A DNA stretch of 64,000 nucleotides from Corticium candelabrum. Lineage: Eukaryota; Porifera; Homoscleromorpha; Homosclerophorida; Plakinidae. The notes below the pieces were generated by a model, which did no database searches, had not been told where the DNA came from, and saw only the letters and a program-made list of their open reading frames with translations. Positions within the stretch are counted from its first letter, which is position 1; each line of letters opens with the position of its first letter. A program made the translations under genes and the position numbers. The stretch is from NCBI RefSeq assembly GCF_963422355.1, contig NC_085095.1, forward strand, positions 6,267,327 to 6,331,326, read 5' to 3'. This document shows, piece by piece, positions 23,901 to 36,600 of this stretch.

Positions 23901-26900
23901 AATCTATCTAAAATCATACAAAACGACTGTTTTTACGTGACCACAAAGTACGTAAATAGTCTGTAGTTGTCAAAGTACAGTAAAGAAGATTATTGCATAC
24001 AAGATATAAATATTGCTTACGGTTATGCAATGTTAGGTTTCATATAAATGTTGTATGCAACAAAAGCAATTCATTTCGTGTTAGCAGCTGCAGACAGGTT
24101 AAGTTCTGCTGTTTATTTCCTGGCAATCACAAACATTTCATGAACATTGTTCATTCGTCCATTGTCTCTGGTTGCAATGTGTGACAATTAAATCACGAAT
24201 ACTGTTTGGTGATTGGACTGCATTAAGGACATGGTACATATTCCTGAGAATGACAGACATAGTCACACATCCATCTACACACATGACGTTCATACCAAAT
24301 TACAAAGTCCCGTTTCTTATTAAATACATCATAAGTTGTTATGTGAATCACGACTCGGCTGATGCTCTCTCTGGTCATTTACCACTCGGATTTTTCACTT
24401 GGATGACCAGGGCTGGTATTTTGATGTATCAGTTAGAAATCCTTTGCTGCCATCATATGTCAATGAACCTGCACTTCAAGCAGATGTGGTGAAGAAAGAA
24501 ATAAAGACAGTCGTCATGAAGACCTTGCTACTGCCAGTGGGGGTATTTTTATCCATTGGTTGTAGATTGTCTCGGTTGTTGGACACCTAGCAGTTTGGAA
24601 AAAATCAAAACTATAGCAAGAAAAACTGTTATATTTGATTGGTTCATCTATTAATAGATCTGTTACTAATCTCTACGAACAGCTATCTGTTAGGTTGTGG
24701 CAATTTACTGCCAAGTTGTTTTTGTCAAGGCTGTCTGCAGAAGTTGCTGATGGTATTGTTTAACTTCTTAGTTATTTAAATACATACATATGTATATATC
24801 TAGGCGGAGACACCCCAAAATCCCGGATAAACCTGTTTTCCGTATCTAGGACCAAGTCACATTTAGAGTCGTAGCTAATTCGACACAGAACAGGTGCAGC
24901 AAACGTGAATGTTGGTGGATCCTGTGTGTCAAACAAGCAAGTTGCCATAACAACTTTTGTTTTGCTGCATAAAACGTCACCAGTTGCTATTTCAAAGTGA
25001 GGAAGAGCCGCATGCTAAAGGAGAAGTGAAAAAGTGCAGCGGTTTGCGAGCACAAAGAGAACAAACTTTTTGTGACGTCACGATTTTTAAAACACCCAGC
25101 ACAATGCAAAGTACAGGGTACCGGCCACCGTGAAGAGCACCAGTGCTTTTCGAAAGTCAGGGCCGAATCCAGAGGGGGTTCAGGGGGTTTCAACCCCCTC
25201 TTTTCCAATGGGCGTGGTTCAATAATTTCATATAATTTCATTAGAAAAGAGAAAATTAGTAATGCTATAAATAACTGCTACCAGGTGAACTCCCTCTTTC
25301 AAAAATTCCTGGATCCGGCCCTGAAAGTAGAGCATGTGCTAAAGGAGGGGCGGAAAGGAACAGCGGTTTGCAAGCAATTACGAAACAAAATTCAAAATGG
25401 CTGCACCCATATGCATGGAAGCACTTTCCTTTCTATATACATGTATGTATGTGTTGTGCATACTCTATTTGTGATTTGATTTGCACATGGCAGACACCTT
25501 CTTTGCATACAGCTTCCGTAAGTAAAACAGAACTGATAGATAGTAGAAACCATGAGAAAGATGATGGCATTAAAATGTCAATAATGACCTCAAAGGTGCT
25601 GAACTTTGATGATGATGAACATACAAGTGCCAACAGTTCAAGACTTTGACTTTGACAGAGCTTTTGAATTTTGGTATAAAAAGCCATGCAAGAAGGATGA
25701 TATAGACACTGAACTCTTGAAGTCTGGTTTGTAAACTTAGTCCTACCAAAGTCCCGTTCCTTGGAGCATGACTTAACTTAATTGTGTCAGATTAGTACTA
25801 CATTTGTTGTGACAATTGAAATGCTGCCTGTCTGTCAAACCAGGTTACAGTGGCGTACGCAGGGTTACTCACAGGGGTAGAGCCGTATCTGCACAGAGGT
25901 ATTGCTGAAGGAAGCTTGTGCGTCAATTTTTGGTGATGTCATCAATCTTTTAATGACATGTACCAACAATGTTATTCAATTAACTTGTAATAATTTTAAA
26001 ACAGTGCAACAATGAAGATTAAAACATCAACTGTTTGACAATTAACCTATATAGTTAATTAGCCATTAGCTGTGACAACTTCAAGGCCATATCATGAGGA
26101 TTCCTCTTGACAAACAAGTCAACCACACCAGCCACAATGTTGTCGGGAGTCCGCCAATCCCCGATGTACAAACAATAGCGCCATTGATGTCATCCTGTCA
26201 TTGGTCACTGCTGAACACAAATACTATATAGCTTTTAAGCAGTTTTAGCTTGCAAAAGCTACACTCACAAGTATTTGTAGTGACATGTAAGGTGCACAGA
26301 ATCTGAAAGTGATATGAGATCATCCCAGATGCAATGTACTCACGAAAACCACTGAAACACCAGTTAATTACAATGTGAAACACCTAAAGAAAATTAAGCT
26401 CAAGGAGCATAGAACTGCGCCACTGTTAAGTAGGAATCAATCTTTCCATCTTTACGATTTGATGTCCCAAATTTCCTGGACGCATCATATATGTCTCGAG
26501 ACAAAGGGCCCTAGCCTAGGGGTATTGCTAGCAATAAAGAAAAACCCACTGTGTACACCACTGGGTTAATTAAACTTGAATCAATAGTAACCGTTGTCTT
26601 TTAGATTGTTAGGTGTTTGCATGTGTGCAATTTTGTCTTGGCTCTGAAATAAAGTGCTTGGCTACAAACAAACAAACTCCTCTAGCCAAGTGGCTACTAA
26701 TAAAAAATTTCCAGTAAAAACACTGCTGATAAATACAAAGTAGACCTATAGCTACCACACGTACAAGTAATTTCAATAATGCCAATTTTACAAACTTTTT
26801 CAGGTCCTACTTAAAATAACATTAAAATAAATTCCTAACACCTATCCTAATAATTGTAATAGACCTAGATCATTGATAATTAACACATTGAACATGTGTA

Positions 26901-27236
26901 AATATTAATTAATTAATTAAGATATATGCACTGGCCTGATCAAAAGTGCCGAACAAATAGATTTTTCGTTCCATCGTAGGAACAGATTTCTCCCACAAAA
27001 AAGTTACTGTCGCCTTCCTCGCTGCTGTGATCGGTACATCTCTAGCATCAGCTGCTGCGAGATCTAGAGCTCTAGCTATATAGAGAGAACATGCAGAAAG
27101 TTAATTAATTAAATCAAACAATATATATCCACAATCAGTAACCTGCAGGTCGTCTGTGGCCTGTACACGATCTAGTGTAGTGTACATACAGAGTGTCCTT
27201 GTCCTCAACGACCTCATTGCACAAAGGGCAACGCAT
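20904..27236 (-). CDS. Gene B: zinc-finger/CBM48-like/coiled-coil protein without CAP-Gly, 689 aa
   Basis: Exons on the minus strand: 27143-27236, 26936-27063, 23292-23687, 22681-23238, 20904-21797, summing to 690 codons. Residues 1-25 hold a C-x2-C-x12-H-x4-C finger (MRCPLC...H...SC). Residues about 45-131 are a beta-sandwich like AMPK-beta CBM48: KATVTFLWEKS...IYLFGTFDQ, then VELRWNN, GVFQSAP, GIYTDCQLVVNGEL and a closing HIQLQ strand. A Ser/Gln-rich linker follows, then heptad-rich coiled coil to the stop after ESDLYT. Unlike gene C there is no CAP-Gly end and no 54-bp linker exons. The donor after FGTFDQ is GC (GCCAGT). Intron 2 holds hAT, MITE and LINE relics; intron 4 holds a foldback element 21 bases from the splice acceptor. 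Function unknown; by layout a filamentous scaffold is possible. Confidence 0.75.
21819..22569. mobile_element. Mutator-like foldback element, 751 bp, in gene B intron 4
   Basis: Terminal inverted repeats of about 100 bases (left TAGACTCGAGTGTCCAGCCG; right end is its near-perfect complement) bound a unique centre. A perfect 10-bp duplication, AAACCAATCT, flanks it at 21809-21818 and 22570-22579. No transposase is encoded. Its end lies 21 bases from the start of the next exon, inside the polypyrimidine/branch region of gene B. Confidence 0.85.
24170..24760 (+). pseudogene. Non-LTR retrotransposon ORF, C-terminal relic
   Basis: Two overlapping frames read like the C-terminal tail of a LINE polyprotein: DDQGWYFDVSVRNPLLPS near 24400, then a frameshifted continuation with a cysteine-poor IFIxxxVDxLGxW-like stretch and LYEQLSVRLWQFTAKL near 24678-24720, resembling the usual end of such proteins (LFQRLSVLLWRGNA). 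It lies in intron 2 of gene B. Stops and frameshifts show it is dead. Identification is from family memory. Confidence 0.45.
25157..25324. mobile_element. Small MITE with TCAGGGCCGRATCCAG ends
   Basis: Left end TCAGGGCCGAATCCAG and the complement of the right end TCAGGGCCGGATCCAG form terminal inverted repeats around an AT-rich centre. Flanks share AAG, possibly a 3-bp target duplication. The element sits between two diverged 55-base direct repeats (about 25010 and 25331). A relic of the same family is at 7545-7690. Confidence 0.7.
25848..26563 (-). mobile_element. Deleted hAT-type DNA transposon
   Basis: The ends are CAGTGGCGTACGCAGGG and the complement of ...CCCACTGTGTACACCACTG, typical CAGTGG hAT termini. 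Inside, on the minus strand near 26170-26290, is the hAT dimerisation signature in two pieces, TTNTCECSFCKLKLLKSY and NDRMTSMALLFVHR. The usual CERSF has lost a residue and the frame is broken, so this is a non-autonomous relic. An 8-bp duplication was not exact. It lies in intron 2 of gene B. Confidence 0.75.
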
Positions 27237-27506
27237 CGCTGTCGGCTGATTTCAGCGTCAGGCCGGTATAATATTTCTGGCACAAAATGCAAGCAAGGAA
27301 AACAGAAGGACTAGACGACTGTACACGTTGTGCCTTTTACAGGTATAGACCAGCTGACGTTAGCGCATGCGTAAGAGCAAGAGTACAGATCGAAATTCTC
27401 ACAACGTAACTCACGTGAGCAATTAATTACTTGTGCTTCAACTGAATTTTTAATTAAAAGTCCTAGGAGGTGTGTTTCAAGCGACCGACAGTGGCACAAA
27501 TGGACC

Positions 27507-27602
<96 letters not shown>

Positions 27603-27611
27603 CGTGCGTGT
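27507..27611. repeat. (TG)n microsatellite 5' of a SINE
   Basis: TG run with a short TTTTTG break and a CG-rich end, directly abutting the SINE head. Confidence 0.9.
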
Positions 27612-27999
27612 GTGTGGTGCGAAAGCTCAGTTGGTTAGAGTCATCTTATGAAGTGTTACATCCGGGACCTTGCAGTGCAGGTTCAAGTTACAATGATGGC
27701 GAGCTATGGCATAATTTCCTTGGTCAAGAAACTTACACACAATTGCCTCTCTCGACTCGGGAGTATAAATGAGTACCTGGTCTTTGACTGGGGTGGCAAA
27801 GACCTCCGACTGCGACAATGTCCATCGGGTCCAGGTGGGACTTGGGGTGCCCACACCACCGTTGGCGTCGCAGTCACTGCTCCTGAGAGCACCTGGCCAG
27901 ACTCCAGGAGATTGCTTAGCACGGCCCATAGCTCCTGCTTAGTGCACAGGAACCCATCCAGCCCGGGCATTACCGTCTAACGGCAGCTCCTTATCCATT
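27612..27999 (+). mobile_element. tRNA-derived SINE, subfamily 2
   Basis: The head looks like a tRNA: AGCTCAGTTGGTTAGAGTC (A box) and GCAGGTTCAAGTTAC (B box), spaced as in a tRNA gene. The body shares GAGTATAAATGAGTACCTGG and GACTGGGGTGG with the SINEs at 42256 and 57505, then diverges. TG repeats follow at the 3' end. It would be RNA polymerase III transcribed and mobilised by a LINE. It lies between gene B and gene C. Confidence 0.8.
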
Positions 28000-28212
<213 letters not shown>

Positions 28213-29573
28213 GAACAATTTTCCAATTTTCCTACCAACGCTCTAGCAACCAAATATTACGTAGACTGTGTTAACCCAGATTAAAGTGGGTGGTTCTCAC
28301 AACGCCACTACCTTACTTCTATGACGCGGCAGGAAAGGGTCTACGAGAGACTACACAAACATGTGTATGATTTTACTGGTAAAGGTCTCGAACAGCGGTA
28401 ATCAGGGTTCCATTTCCATACCGTGGTGGAGCCAGTTGTGGCCCCAGACAAAAAGAAATTATAATTAATTAATTAATAATCTAATTAAATTAAGAGGCTA
28501 GCTGTCAAAGCGATACTGCATGTCTAGGACACGAGTAGGAACAATCATGATCACATGCAGATATCTCTAGCATTGGTGTGTCAACACACATAGTAGTCTT
28601 CGTTCTCCGGGCTACAACATTTCTAGCAAGGTGACGAACTATACACACCATCATAGGTCACATGTTTGCTGTTCGGCTATTCAAGGATTCGACTAAGCAA
28701 GCTAGCGAACCTCAGCTTTGCAATTTAATTAATTATTTAATTAAGGTAAACTCTAACTAGTACAGTAACTGCATTCGATCCTCGAGCTCAGTGAGACCAA
28801 GTTCTGTATTGTCATGATCATAGTAGTGTAGAGATGTGTGTAATGACATGCAGTATCCATGTGCTTCTCTTTGCATAATTAACACTGTTACAAAAATGTC
28901 TCCAATCAATCATCTTCGGTTTGGCTTCTCGAGCTCAACTGTTCCATTTAAATCATCCAGATCGTCCATCAATTCTCATTCTTACATTGAACTTTCATAA
29001 AAAGACCCCATCCACAGCATGTAGTGTTAGCTCACTCCGCACAAGCCTTACGTCAGCATACGTAAACAACAACTATTAACGACACTTTCTATTGACATAA
29101 TTAAACATGGTGTCTTGGGAGATCTCTTTTGAACAACCAACGAGCACAGGTCACCGCTATGAAGACGCGTCATACACATACAGTATACTCTAATAGAACA
29201 AATTACATGCACTCATGCACTACAAGCACACAGAGCCATTTAGATTTCAAGCGTGTTGCTGACACTTCAATATCAGTAAACTAATGACACATTTAATAAT
29301 AGCTGGACGTAATAAGATATACATTTTTTGAAGTACAGTAGTAGACCTGTTACCTTGCGTTTGCTAGCGCTAATAAAATGAAATTGCAGTATCAAAAGTT
29401 GCCATCTACAACGCTTGCCAACGGACACTAGCGTTTCAAAATAGCACCTCCACATCATGTCTGTACATTGCAAACGAACATCTTAGACATTATACACAAT
29501 TTGTCAACAAAAATTCATCCTAGCTTAACAAAGTAATGACACCCTTGTAAAACAGACAGTTACAACCTTGAGT
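28213..29573. other. Intergenic between genes B and C, no gene seen
   Basis: AT-rich sequence with TTAATTAA motifs. Nothing coding is supported; a frame at 29273-29473 has no recognisable content. It is downstream of gene C's stop and upstream of gene B. Confidence 0.5.
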
Positions 29574-32500
29574 CTAAACATCACTCTCTTCAGTATATGC
29601 AACTTGCTCTACAGGAACCAGCTTGCCATGTTTAGATGCACTAGATAATCAAAACTGAGTTAAACAGATGTAATAAATGATTCAGCTGCTCTAGCATAAT
29701 GTACCATTTAAAGTATGGGCAACTTCCGTCACTTCCACCTATGTTTCCAACTATTAACACAAAATGTTGTTCATACACAAAGAATTACATGCAACAACTA
29801 AACCTTACCTGGTGACTCAAAGACTACACCAACGTATTCTTGTGGAAAAACATCACCGCGTGTCTTCCCCAAATAAGCAACCTTACCAACATCATTTCGT
29901 CCAAATGCGTTAGAAAGAAATACTGTAGAACCAATAGTTATGCGTTGCTTATCACAATGAGATAACTGAGAGACTGGAGTCAACGTAATAAGCGACAAAG
30001 ACCCTGGTTGAATGGCAGGTAATGAGGTAGTAGCATGTTGCTGCTTACGAGCCGAAAGACCATCGAAATGATTTGCGTTACCACTAGAAGTCACTGGATC
30101 TACAGATCTAGACTTTGCATGCTGCGCAAGTAATACTGTAGGATCTATCATGTCTCGATTCCCACTATTTCTTGCTCTAGTACCCTGTACATGGCTAGCT
30201 GAAGAACCTTCCAACTTTTGCTGTGACTTGTGACTAGTATCCATTACTAAAGAACCTTTTCGTGTTACCATTGGTGATGATGGGTGCTTGGTTGATTTCC
30301 CCAACTTCTCAAGCACCGCTCTTGCCTCGTTTCGCTCAGTGCGATACCTTTTGGAAATGTCACGTACTTCCTTGTAAGCATTCTCGTGATTTTTCTTCAC
30401 CTCTTCTAATTCAATCGCTAGAGCTTGTCTGCTAGACTCACTCTCCTGCAGCTTCGTTTCAAGCGCTGCCTTGCTGGTTTCTAATTTGCGTTCTACATGA
30501 TTTGCTTCTTCAAGTGTCCTCGACTTCTCTCTGAAGTTGCGTAGTTCTGTTTCCACTGTTCTCAACTCTTCATCAGATAAAAGTACTTTCTCTTCAGCTA
30601 ACGTCAACCGTGACTTCAACTGTTGAGCCAGCGTCTCTTTTTCAGCTGTTTCCCTCTGCTTTTCCTCCAAACGTCTGTGTAACTGGTTAATTTCCTTTTC
30701 TAATCGCAGCTTCTCTTCAAACGAGGCTGCTTTGCGGCTCTCTGCCTTTTCTAAAGCTAAGCGTTCATTGTTTAGATTTGCTATTTCTTGCTTAAGATCT
30801 TCAATTTCCTTCACACTGTCTTGCAGTCTCCCTTCCATTTCATGTAGTGCTACTTCCTTCTGTCGCTTCTGAGACTTAGCTTCTTTAAGTTGTGTTTGCA
30901 ATGAGAATTGCTCATCCTGTCCAGTCTTTATACAATCTTCTAGTGTCTGTTTTTCACCAGTGAGATCTGAAATAGTTTTGTTTGCTTCTGTCCTACAAGA
31001 TATTGCTAATTTCTCTGCGTCCTCTGCCTTCCTAGCCAGAAATTCTAGTTCGTCTTGCTTATGCTTCAGTTGATCTGTAAGGTTCTTAACTTCACTGACA
31101 GCTTTCTCAAATTCATCACATTTCGCTCTCAGTGTCTCATTTTCTTGTCTAAGAGTAGTGATTGTATCTGTTAGTTCATCATCTTGCCTTTTCTGAGCAT
31201 CCAGCTGCTTTAACTCACATTGCACTGTCCTTAGCTTACTCTCTAATTTGACAATCTAAGAAAACAATCAAGTCCGTTAGAAAAATTTGTATTGTAGACG
31301 TGACTGTTGTTCCCTGAGCAATAAAAGACAACACAAACAAAAGATGCTGACTATCAACAAGCACAATATATCTGAAGCACCTTTAGATGTCATAGCATTG
31401 GTGACTACCATTACCTCTATCTCCACATACACCTTCAAGATAATGTCTTCGAAATATTTCTAAAGACCTGCCTCCAACAGCACGTTCTCGACCTAATTCA
31501 TTACTACGCCAGTCCTGGAGTCAGCTGGGACGCACTTCTCAAAATGACCAACATTGAATTCAAGCTATTGACGGATGTTGACATGCACCAATTCTTAAAA
31601 AAAGGCCAATGTGGAGGTATCTCCATGGTCTACATGAAACATGCCAAAGGCAACAGCCCCATATGGTAGAGGTTTACAACTCAAACTCAATGCCTACATC
31701 CCACACAACAGATGCCAACACCCTGTATGGTTGGGTCATGTCTCAACCATTGCTGCCCCATGGATTTGACTGTTAGGAAGACTGCAACACCACCGTCGAG
31801 GTTCACCCCACTGAGAGATTCATATCTCTAAATACTAATTATTGGTTTCTTGTCTAAATTTTGCAATAGTTCATATTCATAGTTCCCTATCTTTAATTAA
31901 ACCTATATACTTCCCCAAAAACTTTTTAATAGTTATTTAATCACTTACCCCTAAACCAAGAGTAAACAACAATGGGCAACTAGTGAAAGTCAATTTTTGA
32001 AAACTGGTACAGCCATGGCCACGAGGCCAATGCACTTCCGACGCCTTGTTATAAAGTTACAAAAATGTGTTAAATTACTCCACTGCAAAACAAAATCACC
32101 GACACACAACTACAAGCTGAAACAACACATGACACTAAAATATATTTAGTTTGATAAAGCAACATTAGAAACGTAAAATAGCATGCAACTCATGATACCA
32201 AAAGCTACACTGCAGCTAAAACTAGTTGCCCCTTCCACTTCTTTGCTTGCAATGTAAAACCTGTGATCCGTAATTCTTTACCCATAAATCACCCCACGTT
32301 CATGACCAGTTTCTAGATATTAACACAAAATAAACATGACATCTCAATTAACAAGCTGAGTGCAAAACTGCAGCGGATACTTCAGATACCAAAAAGCTGC
32401 AAAGCTATCAATCCAACTTATACAGACCAGTAGCACGACCATAGTCTGTCAAATGCTTTACTCACTGACTTGTTAGTTCCCACAGTTTGCACACCAATAA

Positions 32501-33560
32501 AGTTCAGCAATTTCCTCCCCACAAAAGCAAAATGCCAAATTTAAACAGAACACCTTCTACACTATTTAATCTCTAAACATGTGCTCTCTTACAATCCTCA
32601 TCAAACTTAGACTCGTACCCAGTCCTCCTCCTTGCGCTCCACGTGTTTTGGCACGTGCTTTTGGTTCCACTTGCTAGGAGACAAAAAAAGCTCCTAGCAA
32701 GTGGAACAAAAAGTACGTGCCAAAACACGTGGAGCGCGCAAGGAGGAGGACTGGGTACGAGTCTACATCAAACTTTGTAGGTAGCTTCAACTGTGGGAAA
32801 GCTTGAAATCCTACCACCTTGACAGACAAAAGCATCAGAGCATTTGACAAGTCTCAAGCTCTGACCGAAGGTTTGGTAATGCAATCATGATTAATACCTA
32901 AAACTAGCTGATTGCCCATTCTTTGCTCATATAAATTAATACGAATTTCAACAAATAGCACTAACTCCCAGATATTAGCCAAAACCACACAAAATCCTGG
33001 ATAACCTGTTTTCTGTACGTGACTAATCACGTCTAATCTTGTAGCTATTTTGACACTTCCTTTGAACGTCATCACTTTGAAGATGTTGCTCATGTTGCAC
33101 GAAACAGGTATATAGCAAACGTGGCAGCTATCAGATGTGCATACACAGGCAAACAAAGGTTAGTCGTATTTCTTACAAACCCAGATATACTATAAAAATC
33201 TTGTTTTTATTCACGTCACTGTTAATAAACGACATGCTCCATGTGTGCCGTCCGAGATCAGAAATGAGCTTTCAAATTTGGTGAAGATCCGATCTGCCGT
33301 TCTAGAGAAATTTGAGCGTGAGAGAAGGCAAGTTCAATATTATAAGCAAGAATCGTGTCGTCCCAAGAAGTCTGAGAGACAACAACTTCAATTTCTACAT
33401 CAATCAGATCAGCTGCGCAAGCATTTGGTGGAGCTGCAAGTCACCGTTTTGGAGATATGCTTTTAGGCAGAGATACTACACAGACACAGACACAGACACA
33501 GACAGACACACAGACACAGACACACAGACACACACACACAGACAAACAGACACACACACA

Positions 33561-33619
<59 letters not shown>

Positions 33620-33628
33620 ACACACACA

Positions 33629-33696
<68 letters not shown>

Positions 33697-36600
33697 AGTC
33701 CGTAAACACGTTACGTAGATGCCCTCAAACAAACTACTCTTTCTCAACAATCCACCTCTAAATGATTGATCTTTGGTATTACAGTAGTTGTTGTAGACAC
33801 AAAATACAGATTGCCAGGAAGTCTGCCTTCATTGATAAATTGGCAAATAATATCTTTGCCATTTGAGAGTCATGTACATTGAGCAACATCAATTCATCAC
33901 CAGTGACCACCACACTGTGTGCTGACATAGTAAGTCAAATGAAATGAGACAAGTTATCACTCCTCCTTATCTTTTTATCTGTGCACTTTAATGTGTAACA
34001 AACTATAATGTGAAGTGAAGTAAAAACGAATGCCTGGTCTTCCTAGTAAACTCCATACATTTAGAATGCATATTAGCTAACTCTCATTTCTTTGGCAATA
34101 ACTTGACTAAGAAATTGATGACAGAGAAATTGAATTACAGGACATCAAACTAACTGCAATGTCTTAAACATTTCCCCAAACACATCACAACTTGTGTGTG
34201 AGTTAATTACATAAAGATCATATTCCCTGTCCAACAAAGATTAGAAAACTTTACAAGTACATAGCAACTATAACCATCTTGTTAATATCCCAAATCCTAA
34301 TACAGTAAAACACAATTGCAAGTCACTCAACTATACACATGTACAGTGTACAACTACCAACACAGGCATGTGACCACAACTTGTATGTAGTAAGCAAACA
34401 AATGTGATGATTACTGGTTCTTGGTGTCAGTGCTTTTGTCCAAGAAAAAAAACATACATTCCTAGAATTAGCTCTACTTCTGTTCCATGTAACCATGACC
34501 ACCCACTGTACTGACCATACAAACTTAGCCAAAGCCATACAAATAGATTAATTCACATAGTACCTTTTTACTCTCTTCGCTTTGTTGTTCACTTAATTTG
34601 ATCTTCAGTTCCTGTACCTACACAGAATAAGGCAATACTATGAGCCAATGGAAATCAATAGTCAAATTTACTACAAAGAAACATTTAGACAACTCTTCTC
34701 AATCTCAAACGACTTTGCTTTTCTTTCATGCTCCTCTCTCTGAGTAGATTCTGCAGCCACTATATTCTCCAGGCTCACCTTCTGTACTTGCAAAAATTCA
34801 TATTCCTCGTTTCTTCGAGTCATATCTGATTCTAAGTTTAAACAATTTCTTTCTAATTTCTGAAACTTCCTTGTCTGCTGACTCAATTTCTGACCTGAAT
34901 CTCTTAGTTGCTGTTGCAATAACTCATTCGAAGCTTTCTGTTCGCTGATTTGTCCTTCCAAAACTTGCAGGATGTCTTGCTTAAGCTGCAGCTGATCTTC
35001 AAGATATTTAGCTTTAGTTTCTTCTTTGGAAAGCGTCTCAACAATTTCTTTCTTCGCTTCCTCAGCTTTAGTAAAATCACTTTCATACATGACACATCTT
35101 CTTCTCATTGCCTCATTTTCCTGACTAAGTTTCCTTCCTTCAGTCTCCATATCACTAATCTAACAAAACAACACGTACATGTTGCCACTTTATGAGTTAA
35201 AAAATGTCTTTAAATCTGCCTTAGCTCAAGTTGGTTCACTATGGTCATGTGCAAGTAACATATTCAGCAAAGACATTTTGGAACTAGTCTCATTTCTAGA
35301 TTGGGACTGAGGTCAAACCTGTGACCGTGTGTTTAGCGACAATTATTTGGGCCGAGGTGGGTCCCAAGGCCACGGGCACGGCTCACTTTCGAATGTCGGT
35401 CGTGCCCCGGGTCATGATATAGCTCCGGACTCGCACTGCAGACTCTGTGCCTCTAGCTGAGATGCTGATGGTAGCTATAGACGTGTGAACACAAAACAGG
35501 GCCGGACATGGGACTATGGATCAGGGTCAAGCCCGGAACACAATTTAGCAGGCCCATGTAGATGTGGCTTTAGTTCAAGTCTCCTTATGTGAACATGCGA
35601 CTTCTAGTGTGTAACTCGTGATGCTAAAGCTGCCTCTTCCAGTTCCTTGGTTGCTATATACAGCTAAACATATAATTGGTCATTCCTTACCCATAAATCA
35701 ATCCATGTTCATAACCACACTTATCCCAGTGTATACATGCACACACCTATGCACCCACCCACACATGCACGCAGACACAGTCTTACATGCACACATCTAT
35801 GTATGCACATATCCATGAAAGCATACACACAGGCATGCATGTATGCATGCAGATGTGACTGTGTATGTCTAGTGCATACTTGTTTCCTCAGATCTTCCTG
35901 TTGCTGTCTCAACTTGGTCTTCAACTTACATACCTACGCAAAGACAAAACCATCATGCAATCTACACGACAAGTTGAAATTCAATTAAAAATTGCTTACT
36001 TTATTTGCTAGAGATGTTTTCTCAGTTTCTAATGATTCTACTCTTCCTTCATGACCTTCTTTCAGACTAGTTTCCACAGCCACTCTTGTCTCCAAGCTTG
36101 ACATTTTCTGTTGTAATGCATCAAACTCCTTGTCATACTTGGTCCTAGTTAATTCTAAATTCATACACTTGTTTTTTAATTCACTTTCTGTTGTTGCATG
36201 ACGATTCAACTGCTCCCCCAACTCCACATTCTCACGTTCTAAGGTAGATCGTTCTAATTGCACTATTTGAAGCTCTTCATTTAGTGTCTCCTTAGCAACC
36301 TGCACATCTTCCAATCTGTTTTGTAGTAATTCTATTTCTTGTTTCATATGCTGCTCGTGTTCACTGATATCTTTATGATGTTGTTGGAATAGAACCAGAT
36401 CTGCCTCCAATTGCCTCACTCTGTCTTGGTATTGAACAGCAACTTTGTTTATTTCGCTATTAGCCTCTTGCTCTTTCTTCATCTCCTCTTGTTCGTTCAG
36501 CAGCTTCTCCTGACAGTTTGCTAATTCATCTTTCAAATGGTGATTATATCTTTGTGTCTGTTCTTGTTGTTCCAAAGCTTTCTGCAATGCATCTTCAGTT

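Noticed and set aside
27612-27690. A tRNA gene
   Set aside because: A and B boxes are present, but the acceptor stem does not pair and the sequence continues as a SINE body shared with two other copies.
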